64,000 bases of DNA from Lachnospiraceae bacterium (GTDB lineage: Bacteria; Bacillota; Clostridia; Lachnospirales; Lachnospiraceae), in contig CAAGDV010000027.1 in the NCBI GenBank assembly GCA_900768755.1, positions 1 to 64,000 on the forward strand, written 5' to 3'. The position numbers were made by a program, and so were the translations under genes. The notes under the pieces were generated by a model, which had not been told where the DNA came from, did no database searches, and saw only the letters and a program-made list of their open reading frames with translations. Below are positions 40,599 to 48,928 of this stretch, one piece after another; within the stretch, counting starts at the first letter, position 1; every line of letters starts with the position of its first letter.

Positions 40599-41774
40599 CT
40601 AAAATGACATGAATGCGGGAACAATTATTATTACCAAAACAACAATGAGCATCATTCCCATGGGCAGCAAGAGCTTTGTTCCCGCCTCCTCGCCCTTGTG
40701 CCTCGCAAAGGCTTTTCTCTCGCAGAAGGCCTCCGTCGTCTCTTCCTTGAGAATGCTCTTAAATCCCTCACTTCCCTTTTTGGTATTTCGAGCCAGAAGA
40801 TTGCATAACTTCATGTATGAATGAAGTCCCGTTTCACGGCCAAACATAGCGTAGGCATCCGCCTCGGGAGTCCCTGATTTAATCCTGTTGGCAAGAACCA
40901 CTATGCGGTCGTAGGCATAGCGCTTCTCCTTCTTGCCCTCATAATCTTTTGCAATCTTAATCATGGCATTGGCTCCGCTCATGCCGGCGCCCATAAGCAG
41001 TGATATTTTGGAAACCAGCTCCGAATAATCCGCTTTCAGACTGTTCTCCCTATTCTCCTTTTCTTTTCTTGGCTTTATAAACTTCACATAGTACCAGAAG
41101 CCGAACCCGGCGAGTACGATAAACAGTACAAAAGAAAGCCTGCTCTGCCCGGGCGTGACATATGTAATGCTTTTGCCGTTTACGGTTTTGGGAAGTTCAA
41201 TATATTCGGCTCCCGCGTCAGTATTCTGCCGGTTGACTGATTCCTGCAGTTCCTTCTCCAAAAGCTCCGCTTCCGAATACTCTTTAGGCATAATGCGCGC
41301 AGTAACCTCGTACTCCCATATCAGTTCATTGTAGCTTAGACGCACACGTATCACGCAGTCACTCCCGCCCTCTGCTGCCACTTCACGGTTGACTCGTCCA
41401 AAATAATTAATCAGTTCAGGATTGTCCGCATAGTAGCTCACACTCATTCCGTATTCCGGAACGCTCTCAACAAAATTCAGGTCGGATGTTATATTATCAT
41501 AGCCCGCATTGTCACCGAGCATTTGTTCATACACCTGCTCAAATGCAAGCTCAAAACACTCATTAATCCTGTCATCACTTATTATTTTGGGCTGAACATC
41601 TATGCTTACTTCATACTCCTCTCCATCCACAACCGCTATCAGGTTGTGAACCGTCGCCTCTTCGCCGTAATCCGGCCGCTCAAGTTTTGACAGCTCCTGT
41701 CCGTCGTCTGAACACCCGCTTAACAGAATTCCTGCAATTAATGCCGCAATACCGACCACAATTTTCCGAAACAT
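40599..41774 (-). CDS. tadC: TadC-like inner-membrane protein with lipoprotein-like N-terminus
   Basis: 391 residues. N-terminal signal with lipobox (ALIAGILLSGC), a ~180-residue extracytoplasmic domain, a membrane helix (about 217-235), and a C-terminal half with the type II secretion F domain pattern (LLMGAGMSGANAMIKIAKDY, RIKSGTPEADAYAMFG) and a final membrane helix (LLLPMGMMLIVVLVIIIVP). TadC partners with TadB as the platform of the pilus motor. The large exported N-terminal domain is unlike standard TadC of Gram-negatives. Confidence 0.8.
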   Translation of the reverse strand: MFRKIVVGIAALIAGILLSGCSDDGQELSKLERPDYGEEATVHNLIAVVDGEEYEVSIDVQPKIISDDRINECFELAFEQVYEQMLGDNAGYDNITSDLNFVESVPEYGMSVSYYADNPELINYFGRVNREVAAEGGSDCVIRVRLSYNELIWEYEVTARIMPKEYSEAELLEKELQESVNRQNTDAGAEYIELPKTVNGKSITYVTPGQSRLSFVLFIVLAGFGFWYYVKFIKPRKEKENRENSLKADYSELVSKISLLMGAGMSGANAMIKIAKDYEGKKEKRYAYDRIVVLANRIKSGTPEADAYAMFGRETGLHSYMKLCNLLARNTKKGSEGFKSILKEETTEAFCERKAFARHKGEEAGTKLLLPMGMMLIVVLVIIIVPAFMSF

Positions 41775-41789
41775 ACCGTATCCTCCTCA

Positions 41790-42575
41790 CTAAATCTTTA
41801 TCTCCACGATTTTGTCCGCAATAAGCTTTGCCACGGCGTACACTATAAGGCAGACGCTCATAATCATTACGCCGGCAGCATTGTTGTAAAGCATCTGAAA
41901 CATCCCGCCGTTGGTGAGTCGCATGTACAGGATAATTCCCATCGGAACCATATTCATAATGTTCTGTTCCAGCTTTTTAGCGCTTATGATGGAGGATATT
42001 TCCCGCGCCACCTCTGTTTTCTCGCTGATGGTTCCCGCCGTGTCCTTGATTATCTCGACCATGTTTCCGCCGCTTCTTTTGGCGTACAAAAGAACCTCGG
42101 AAAAATTGGTTATCTCCTCAACCCGGCACCCGGCGGCGTACTCCGCGAAAGCATCCTCAATATTTACATTGACCCGCAGCTCATTCACTATTCGTGAAAA
42201 ACCTCTGTATATTCCGGACTTTTTGCCGTACAAAAGCTCTAACTCCGAGAGGGATTCCCTGAACGCATTTTCCACGGAATAGCCCGCAATCAAAGCCGAG
42301 ACCACCGCCTGCATACCGTCGCAGAATTCCTTGGCCGTCCTCTCCTGTCTGCTTTTCTCATACTGCTTCATTTTTTTCTTAAGATTCAGAATCCCCACAG
42401 GTATACCCAATAGCCCCAACGCCAGATTGTCGTAGAAAAGGTATCCGATTAAGAGGCACAATCCCGCTGACAGAGCAGCATGTCCCGCCAGATATGCTAT
42501 TTTCTTACAGTCGGTCCGCACGTATGAACGTATTCTCAGTCCTCCTAAGAGTGCCAACAATTTTCTGCTTTTCAT
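41790..42575 (-). CDS. tadB: TadB-like pilus assembly platform protein
   Basis: 261 residues; ATG at 42573-42575 has GGAGGAGGG upstream. Two N-terminal hydrophobic segments, then the type II secretion F domain (DGMQAVVSALIAGYSVENAF, AEYAAGCRVEEITNFSEVLL) and two C-terminal helices. It forms the membrane platform with TadC, rotated or driven by the TadA ATPase. Overlaps the tadA 3' end by 71 nt. Confidence 0.88.
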   Translation of the reverse strand: MKSRKLLALLGGLRIRSYVRTDCKKIAYLAGHAALSAGLCLLIGYLFYDNLALGLLGIPVGILNLKKKMKQYEKSRQERTAKEFCDGMQAVVSALIAGYSVENAFRESLSELELLYGKKSGIYRGFSRIVNELRVNVNIEDAFAEYAAGCRVEEITNFSEVLLYAKRSGGNMVEIIKDTAGTISEKTEVAREISSIISAKKLEQNIMNMVPMGIILYMRLTNGGMFQMLYNNAAGVMIMSVCLIVYAVAKLIADKIVEIKI

Positions 42576-43701
42576 CTTCACCCTCCTCCACAAACTCATA
42601 CAATGTGTTAAGCTGTATCTCGCCGTCTGAAATACCGTCAAGCTCACTTATGCTCAAAACACGCCGGCTCTTATCCCTAAGCCTTCCGAGATGGACAATT
42701 ATGTCAATTGCCGACGCTATCTGGCTTCGGACCGCTGTCACGGGCATATCCATTCCCATCATAACCATGGTCTCAAGTCTGCTTAACATCTCTTTTGGAC
42801 CATTGCTGTGCCCGGTGCTTAACGACCCTTGATGTCCTGTGTTCATCGCCTGAAGCATATCTATTGTCTCAGCGCCGCGAACCTCACCCACAATGATTCT
42901 ATCCGGCCTCATACGGAGCGCCGACCTGATCAGATCGCGGATGGTTACAGCATTTCTGCCTTCAATATTGGCATTACGCGCTTCCAGCCGAACCAGATTG
43001 TCAATGTTCATGAGCTTGAGCTCCGCGGCGTCCTCAATCGTAATCACGCGCTCATCACTTGGGATGTAATTTGAGAGGACATTTAAGAACGTGGTTTTTC
43101 CGCTTCCGGTTCCGCCGCTTATGAAGATATTCAGCCGTGCCTCCACCAGTCTTTTGAGAAATTCCGCCGCCTCCCTGCTTATCGAGCCGAATTCAATCAT
43201 CTTCTCGATTGAAAGCGGGGTGTCGTAGAATTTTCTGATTGTTATGATGGGACCGTTAATCGCGACAGGACTCATTACCAGATTAACTCTTGAACCGTCC
43301 GAAAGCCTTGTGTCCACAATCGGCACACTCTCGTTGATTATTTTATTGGATGCCGCGGCAATCCGCTGCACGAGGTCAGAGAGATGTTTTTCGCTCTCAA
43401 ACTGCCGGTGCCATCTGAATATGCGTCCTTCTCGCTCGACAAAAACAGCGTCCGGACCGTTGACCATAATCTCCGTAACGGAATCGTCATCTATAAGTTC
43501 CTGCAAAATATCGAGCCTCTTTATGTCGTTGAATATGCGTTTCCGGTATTCAATCTTCTCACTCACGCCGAGAAGCCTCTTTGACCGGTATTCATGCATG
43601 ACTTCGTCGATAAGCTCGTATATCTCCTCCTCCGGCTGTTCTCTCTCCGCATCAATCCGCTCACTCACCATTTTTTTCAGATTCTTAAGCGTCTCATCCA
43701 T
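42505..43701 (-). CDS. tadA: TadA/CpaF-type secretion ATPase
   Basis: 398 residues. Walker A ISGGTGSGKTTFLN, Asp box ERVITIEDAAELKL, Walker B DRIIVGEVRGAETIDML and His box STGHSNGPKEMLSRLE. It powers assembly (and possibly retraction) of the Tad pilus in the cytosol as a hexamer. ATG at 43699-43701 has GGAGG 8 nt upstream; the frame is open from TTG one codon earlier. Confidence 0.95.
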   Translation of the reverse strand: MDETLKNLKKMVSERIDAEREQPEEEIYELIDEVMHEYRSKRLLGVSEKIEYRKRIFNDIKRLDILQELIDDDSVTEIMVNGPDAVFVEREGRIFRWHRQFESEKHLSDLVQRIAAASNKIINESVPIVDTRLSDGSRVNLVMSPVAINGPIITIRKFYDTPLSIEKMIEFGSISREAAEFLKRLVEARLNIFISGGTGSGKTTFLNVLSNYIPSDERVITIEDAAELKLMNIDNLVRLEARNANIEGRNAVTIRDLIRSALRMRPDRIIVGEVRGAETIDMLQAMNTGHQGSLSTGHSNGPKEMLSRLETMVMMGMDMPVTAVRSQIASAIDIIVHLGRLRDKSRRVLSISELDGISDGEIQLNTLYEFVEEGEDEKQKIVGTLRRTENTFIRADRL

Positions 43702-44659
43702 CAATGCACCTCCGCGCCGTCTCCATAAGCGGGGAAGCCGTTATTCTCTGCAAATCTGGTTCTCTGTCGACGAGCTCACGGATTGTAGGAATATCAGTTT
43801 TGATTATTTTGGCGAGAAGCTTTTCCCTCCCGGTAAGCAGCATATACCGCTCAAAATCCATTATTTTGGACTGCTCGGGTTTTCGACCGGTACAGGGCAT
43901 AATAATCGTATCCGCGTTCTCAAACAGCTTCCAAGGAAGTTTAATGATTCTGTCTGCGTCAACAACAATCGTGTCAAAATTGCCGTTGCGGATGAGATAT
44001 GTCAAAAATTCCATCAGCAAATCGTCCGTGCACTCCGCGATATCTTCGGCGCACACAGCAGGAGCAAAATAATCAAAATTCATAACATGGTCGATACAGC
44101 ACATTATTTTGCCGTAGTTGTCTCTGTTGACGTTGAATTGGTACAACGCCTCGGACAATCCCCGGCTGCCTTTCAGAATCCCTGACAGACCGCCAAACTG
44201 CTCAAGATTGACATATAAGGCTTTTCCCTTCTGCCCGGCGCACTCCGCCAGGGCGAGCGCCAGACTTGTTTTGCCGCAGCTGCCCGCGGGCGAATATACA
44301 ACCATAAGCTTTGTATCATCACTCCCCGTGCCGATTGAACCGACGCCCAGAGCAGACACTATATCCCCGATAATTTTGTCAACAGGCTGAAGGCGGTTGA
44401 CAAAGTTACCGCCGGCTTCCTTTCCAGATGCAAGGACGACATATTCCTTTGCCCCGATAGCTTTTACATCCTCCTCATCAAGCCTCATTCCGTCAATCAG
44501 AAGCTCTATTTCATATCTGGATGCACTCTCAATCAACGCTTCCTTTGACGTAAAAGCCATTATCCGGTACATAAATGTCCGACTGGAATTAATATACTCC
44601 GAAAGTCTGACCGCATAAGCCTCGTCCGAATCCAGCACACATCCAACCTTCTCCTTCAT
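43694..44659 (-). CDS. cpaE: CpaE/TadZ-like MinD-family protein
   Basis: 321 residues; ATG at 44657-44659 has GGAGGAG. An N-terminal receiver-like part (KVGCVLDSDEAYAVRLSEYI) is followed by a ParA/MinD ATPase domain with a variant Walker A (YSPAGSCGKTSLA) that lacks the usual signature Lys but keeps the GKT. CpaE/TadZ places the Tad apparatus in the cell. It overlaps tadA by 8 nt and the prepilin peptidase gene by 4 nt (ATGA). Confidence 0.88.
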   Translation of the reverse strand: MKEKVGCVLDSDEAYAVRLSEYINSSRTFMYRIMAFTSKEALIESASRYEIELLIDGMRLDEEDVKAIGAKEYVVLASGKEAGGNFVNRLQPVDKIIGDIVSALGVGSIGTGSDDTKLMVVYSPAGSCGKTSLALALAECAGQKGKALYVNLEQFGGLSGILKGSRGLSEALYQFNVNRDNYGKIMCCIDHVMNFDYFAPAVCAEDIAECTDDLLMEFLTYLIRNGNFDTIVVDADRIIKLPWKLFENADTIIMPCTGRKPEQSKIMDFERYMLLTGREKLLAKIIKTDIPTIRELVDREPDLQRITASPLMETARRCIDG

Positions 44660-45102
44660 ACCGCGTCTCCTCCTTTCAAAATAAGATGAATAAAATACGC
44701 CATGACAACCGGAACAGTGAATATGATTTTGGTCCGTCCGCTGCCCTTTCTTCTTACACGGACAAGCTTTATTACGCCGCACAATCCGCCGCAGAACAGA
44801 ACCGTCACGATATATTGAAGTGCATTAATCGGGGAAAAACACGCCGCCACAACACTGATGAGTTTGACATCGCCCGCACCCATGCTGCCAAGAATATACA
44901 GAACATACAGCAATACGCCGATTAGAAACATACGAATAAAAAAGAATCCAAGGCCCGCTAAGCCTTCCTGCGAATACATTATGGGAACAAGCCCCGCAAC
45001 CCCCGCTGCCACAACATAATTGGGAATAATCCCAAACATACAATCATAGACAAAGGCCGTCACGATTAGTACGCCCAAAAACAGATAAATAATCCTATAC
45101 AC
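44656..45102 (-). CDS. CpaA/TadV-type prepilin peptidase
   Basis: 148 residues, about five membrane helices. Catalytic Asp residues in VYDCMFGIIPN and in the GxGD motif GSMGAGDVKLI. Cleaves the leader of Flp pilin (and pseudopilins). First gene of the Tad operon; the promoter lies about 95 nt upstream. Confidence 0.9.
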   Translation of the reverse strand: MYRIIYLFLGVLIVTAFVYDCMFGIIPNYVVAAGVAGLVPIMYSQEGLAGLGFFFIRMFLIGVLLYVLYILGSMGAGDVKLISVVAACFSPINALQYIVTVLFCGGLCGVIKLVRVRRKGSGRTKIIFTVPVVMAYFIHLILKGGDAV

Positions 45103-45197
45103 CTCCTGACATATCTGACTGAAATGTGATTGAATCTAATAATCCGGAAATATAGATTTAAAAGAAAATAAGTCACACAAGAATTTGTGTACTCCCG

Positions 45198-45226
45198 ACT
45201 ATAAACGCTTTTCGCCGATTAGTCAA
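45198..45226 (-). promoter_or_regulatory. Promoter of the Tad pilus operon
   Basis: Minus strand: TTGACT (complement of 45221-45226), 17-nt spacer, TATAGT (complement of 45198-45203). The only good promoter seen before the eleven-gene run 45102 to 32462. Confidence 0.7.
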
Positions 45227-45339
45227 TAGTTTTAACGATTAATTTTTGAAGGTTCGTTTTCTGACATATATAACAAAAAATTGTATAAAATATACCAACT
45301 ATGACAATAATTGCATTATCATAGAAAGGACTTCATATT

Positions 45340-45570
45340 ATGAAAAAACATAAAACAGCCGTAAGTTACGAAGAAAAATACCTTCTTAAAGAGCTGGAGC
45401 AGACCAGAAATGCCCTTGCTGCCGCATACTCCACTTTTGAATATGTAACCGAACCGGAGCTTATCGACTCCTGCATTTTTTTGGTAAACTCAACTCAGGA
45501 GCGCTACAGATTCCTTTTGAAAAAAGCAAAAGAAGCGAATATTTCAATAGTTCTCCCGCAGGACATCTGA
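45340..45570 (+). CDS. DUF2508 (YaaL-like) protein
   Basis: 76 residues: EEKYLLKELEQTRNALAAAYSTFEYVTEPELIDSCIFLVNS in shortened form EKYLLKELEQTRNALAAAYS then EPELIDSCIFLVNSTQERYR, the DUF2508/YaaL pattern. In Bacillus this gene sits in the recR-bofA region; function unknown. Fully helical, cytosolic. AAAGGA upstream of ATG. Confidence 0.85.
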   Translation: MKKHKTAVSYEEKYLLKELEQTRNALAAAYSTFEYVTEPELIDSCIFLVNSTQERYRFLLKKAKEANISIVLPQDI

Positions 45571-45643
45571 AAAATTTGTTGTTTTTAACATTTTTTTGGA
45601 TTATATTGTTAGTGAAATATTTCGAATTCAGGATGCGACAGAT

Positions 45644-46972
45644 ATGAACGACAATTATACCAAAATGACAACACTCCCGGTGGAGAAGCTGGTCTGCAGA
45701 ATGGCTGTACCTTCAATACTAAGCATGCTTATTACGGCGTTCTACAATATGGCTGACACATATTTTGTGAGTTCCATCAGCACTCAGGCGACCGGCGCCA
45801 TCGGGATTGTTTTTTCATACATGGCTCTGATTCAGGCCATTTCTTTTTTCTTTGGCCACGGTGCAGGCAACTACATATCCAGAGAACTCGGCAGACAGAA
45901 TATAGACAATGCCACGTTGATGGCATCAACAGGTTTTTTCACCGCAATCCTTACCGGTGCAGCGATAGGCATATCCGGAACCGTTTTCATCCGACCGCTT
46001 CTTTTGTTTCTTGGCTCAACCGAGACCATTTTGCCGGACGCGGTCAATTATATCAGATTTATTCTTATCGCAACTCCATTTATAATGGGAGCTTTTGTGC
46101 TGAACAATCTTATGAGAATGCAGGGCAACGCAAAGCTTGCCGTCATAGGAATCTCCTCAGGAGCGATTCTCAACGTGGTGCTTGACCCTGTCTTTATTTT
46201 TGTATTCGGACTGGGAACCATGGGCGCCGGACTTGCCACCGCAATCTCCCAGATTGTAAGTTTTGTTCTTCTTCTCATTCTGTCACAAAAAAATGGCGGC
46301 GTCTCCATACGCTGGAACCGGTTTAAGCTCACCGGCCGCCGCTTCCTCGATATTTTTGCCGGCGGAATTCCTTCGCTTGCAAGGCAGGGACTTGGAAGCG
46401 TTGCCTCCATATTTCTTAACAATATTGCTGCTCCCTATTCTGATTCCGCAATTGCGGCATTTTCCGTTGTGAGCAAAATATTCATGATGGCAGCATCTGC
46501 GCTCATCGGTTTCGGCCAGGGCTTCCAGCCCGTATGCGGCTTCAACTACGGCGCAGGGCTTTATGACCGCGTCAAAAAAGCGTTCCGTTTCTGCGTGATA
46601 GTTGCCACAATAGCCATGACTGCATTGGCATTCTTTGGATACTTTCGCGCGGAGTCTATAGTTTCCTTTTTCCGAAGCGACGACCCGCTTTTAATCTCGA
46701 TTGCCTGCTCAGCGATAAAATACCAGTGTATTTCCATGCCTCTGACCGGCTATGTAATCATCACCAATATGTATTTACAGAATACAAGAAAAACCCTGCG
46801 CGCCACAATCATTGCCATGGCACGGCAGGGAATCATGTATATTCCTGTTCTGTTGTTAATGAATTATTTGCTGCAGCTAAAGGGCGTTATGATGTCTCAG
46901 GCAATTGCGGATGTTTTGTCATTTGTCCTTGCAATTCCTCTTTCAGTTTCCGCACTTAAGGAAATGAAGTGA
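45644..46972 (+). CDS. MATE-family multidrug/metabolite exporter
   Basis: 442 residues, twelve membrane segments in two halves. MATE features: KLVCRMAVPSILSMLITAFYNMADTYFV and the repeated GxxxQGFQP loop (ALIGFGQGFQPVCGFNYGAG). Likely a cation-coupled exporter of drugs or cell metabolites. ATG at 45644 follows AGGATG; the frame is open 16 codons earlier without a ribosome site. Confidence 0.92.
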   Translation: MNDNYTKMTTLPVEKLVCRMAVPSILSMLITAFYNMADTYFVSSISTQATGAIGIVFSYMALIQAISFFFGHGAGNYISRELGRQNIDNATLMASTGFFTAILTGAAIGISGTVFIRPLLLFLGSTETILPDAVNYIRFILIATPFIMGAFVLNNLMRMQGNAKLAVIGISSGAILNVVLDPVFIFVFGLGTMGAGLATAISQIVSFVLLLILSQKNGGVSIRWNRFKLTGRRFLDIFAGGIPSLARQGLGSVASIFLNNIAAPYSDSAIAAFSVVSKIFMMAASALIGFGQGFQPVCGFNYGAGLYDRVKKAFRFCVIVATIAMTALAFFGYFRAESIVSFFRSDDPLLISIACSAIKYQCISMPLTGYVIITNMYLQNTRKTLRATIIAMARQGIMYIPVLLLMNYLLQLKGVMMSQAIADVLSFVLAIPLSVSALKEMK

Positions 46973-47001
46973 TTCTGCCCTCATGCTTGAGAAAGTCCCG
47001 T

Positions 47002-47475
47002 TTATACCGAAAACCCTCTGTTTGACCCGGAATACATGCTCTCCGTGAGGGATGCTCCCGAATAAGTTAGTCCTGCATACACCTGCTGCGTATTCTCCAT
47101 CACCGGTCCGGAGTTGTCCGTACTGCTTATCGCGTCATACGAATCGCGAAGCTGTTTTATCATTGCAATAATACGGTCCATATCAGTCACGTCATCCCGG
47201 ATTATAGCTTTCAAAAGAAAATTGCTGATAAACATATATATCCTGAACAATTCTCCCGCAATCTCATACTTCATGTTAAGGGAAGATGAAAGCTCATTAA
47301 TTATGGCCTTTGCGTGCTTAACTTCATTGCGATATTCCGGTATTTTTCCGTCCATATAGAGCTTCACGGCGCTCTCAAGATACAGCATCGACATATCATA
47401 TGATATAACAACAAGCTGCGTTTTGTTTGCCTGGCTGATTCTTAAGCTGTACTCTTTAATCTGCTCTTTCGTCAT
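47002..47475 (-). CDS. fliS: Flagellar export chaperone FliS
   Basis: 157 residues. FliS pattern: QANKTQLVVISYDMSMLYLE, AKAIINELSSSLNMKYEIAGELFRIYMFISNFL, shown in part. It binds the flagellin C-terminus and stops early polymerisation. It is longer than usual, with a Ser/Gly/Tyr-rich tail of about 30 residues. Follows flagellin by 13 nt; AGGAGG upstream. Confidence 0.88.
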   Translation of the reverse strand: MTKEQIKEYSLRISQANKTQLVVISYDMSMLYLESAVKLYMDGKIPEYRNEVKHAKAIINELSSSLNMKYEIAGELFRIYMFISNFLLKAIIRDDVTDMDRIIAMIKQLRDSYDAISSTDNSGPVMENTQQVYAGLTYSGASLTESMYSGSNRGFSV

Positions 47476-47488
47476 CTCTCAAATCCTC

Positions 47489-48865
47489 CTACTGTAGAAG
47501 CTGCAGAACCGTCTGCGGGCGTTCGTTTGCCTGGGCAAGAACCGAGGTTGCCGCCTGTGTCAGCACGGATTTTGCGGTGTATTCAGTCATCTCCGTAGCC
47601 ATGTCGCAATCCTCAATTGAAGACAATGCCGAAGTAATGTTCTCCTCAAAAAGGTCGAGGCTGTTGGTGGTTATCTCAAGTCTGTTCTGGTATGCTCCGA
47701 GTTTTGAACGGATTGAAGATATACTGTTAATCGCCTCATCAAGCTTGGTTATTGCCCTTGATGCGCCATAGGTTGTTCTGCAATTGACATCATCTATTCC
47801 GAGCGTGTGCGAATCAACCTTCGGAATGTCTATTATTATCTGCTGGCTCTCGTTGGCACCCGACTGGATATTGAGAGTTCCCATGTCCGTAACTTTAATC
47901 TTGGTCGTCAGAGTACTTCCATCCGGGACCTCCACAACCATCTCAAAATTGTTAACATCCTTGATGGTGATTATGTTGCCGTCGGCGGAAGCTTTTGCGG
48001 TGTCAAAACCTGCGCCGAGACTGACTTTGCAATCCGTTCCGCGCTCTTCTAACAACAGATTATCGACATCGTACATACCGGCACCCGCTAACGCGTCTGC
48101 CTGCTCTTTGCTTGCAAATTCAATAACTATAGCTTCTTTTGAACCGGTTGAAGTTCCTTTGATTCCAACCCTGTCTGATGCCGGTTCCGGCTCCAGTCCT
48201 GCAGTGGTGCATGCATCGTATATTTTGTTCAAAACATCATCTGCCGAGTCCCCGCTCACAAGGCCAACATTGACTCCGTTAATCTTTATTACTCCGGCGG
48301 TCCGGTCAGTAATCGCTGTCAGTTTAAGTGCTGCCCACGGCTCATACGCTGCCTGTGTAACCTCAATCTCGTATTCTTTTGACTGCACAGTCGAAGAAAG
48401 CGACTGCACATACACCCCGTCCTCATCCGCATACGCGCGTCTGCTTAAGGTTCCGTCAAGAAGCGGCATTGTATTGTATTCCGTATCCGTAGATACGCGG
48501 TCAACCTCACTGAGAATCTGGTCTATCTCCGCCTGGATTGCCGCTCTGTCTTCATCGCTGTAAAGTCCGTCGGAAGCCTGAACGGCAAGCTCCCTGACTC
48601 TTTGAAGCATATTCTCAACCTCGTTTAATGCTCCCTCCGCGGTCTGAACCACAGCCACTCCGTCCGTTGTGTTCTTGGATGCTCGTCCAAGGGCTTTTAT
48701 CTGGGTATGCATCCTGTTTGCAATCGCCATTCCCGCCGCATCATCCTCGGCACGATTAATTTTCAATCCCGATGACAGTTTCTGGATTGAACGGTCGAGC
48801 GCGTCCTGCGCTTTTGCAAGCTGATTGTTGGATAAATGTGCTGTTGTATTACAATTAATTCTCAT
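47489..48865 (-). CDS. hag: Flagellin
   Basis: 458 residues. Conserved N-terminal D0/D1 (LAKAQDALDRSIQKLSSGLK, AEDDAAGMAIANRM) and C-terminal D1/D0 ending VLAQANERPQTVLQLLQ. The region LQRVRELAVQASDG matches the TLR5 recognition site. The variable middle (about 140-350) has two beta-rich repeats. Secreted through the flagellar type III apparatus; cofactor FliS follows. A sigma-28-like promoter lies upstream. Confidence 0.96.
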   Translation of the reverse strand: MRINCNTTAHLSNNQLAKAQDALDRSIQKLSSGLKINRAEDDAAGMAIANRMHTQIKALGRASKNTTDGVAVVQTAEGALNEVENMLQRVRELAVQASDGLYSDEDRAAIQAEIDQILSEVDRVSTDTEYNTMPLLDGTLSRRAYADEDGVYVQSLSSTVQSKEYEIEVTQAAYEPWAALKLTAITDRTAGVIKINGVNVGLVSGDSADDVLNKIYDACTTAGLEPEPASDRVGIKGTSTGSKEAIVIEFASKEQADALAGAGMYDVDNLLLEERGTDCKVSLGAGFDTAKASADGNIITIKDVNNFEMVVEVPDGSTLTTKIKVTDMGTLNIQSGANESQQIIIDIPKVDSHTLGIDDVNCRTTYGASRAITKLDEAINSISSIRSKLGAYQNRLEITTNSLDLFEENITSALSSIEDCDMATEMTEYTAKSVLTQAATSVLAQANERPQTVLQLLQ

Positions 48866-48900
48866 TAAACCACCACTTTCTGTGTAACTTTCTGTTAGGT

Positions 48901-48928
48901 ATATCGGTTCTTACGCTTCTACAGATTA
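48901..48928 (-). promoter_or_regulatory. Candidate sigma-28 promoter of flagellin
   Basis: Minus strand: ACCGATAT (complement of 48901-48908) resembles the GCCGATAA -10 and TAAT (complement of 48925-48928) stands 16 nt upstream in place of TAAA. It overlaps the stop of the upstream gene. Confidence 0.5.
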
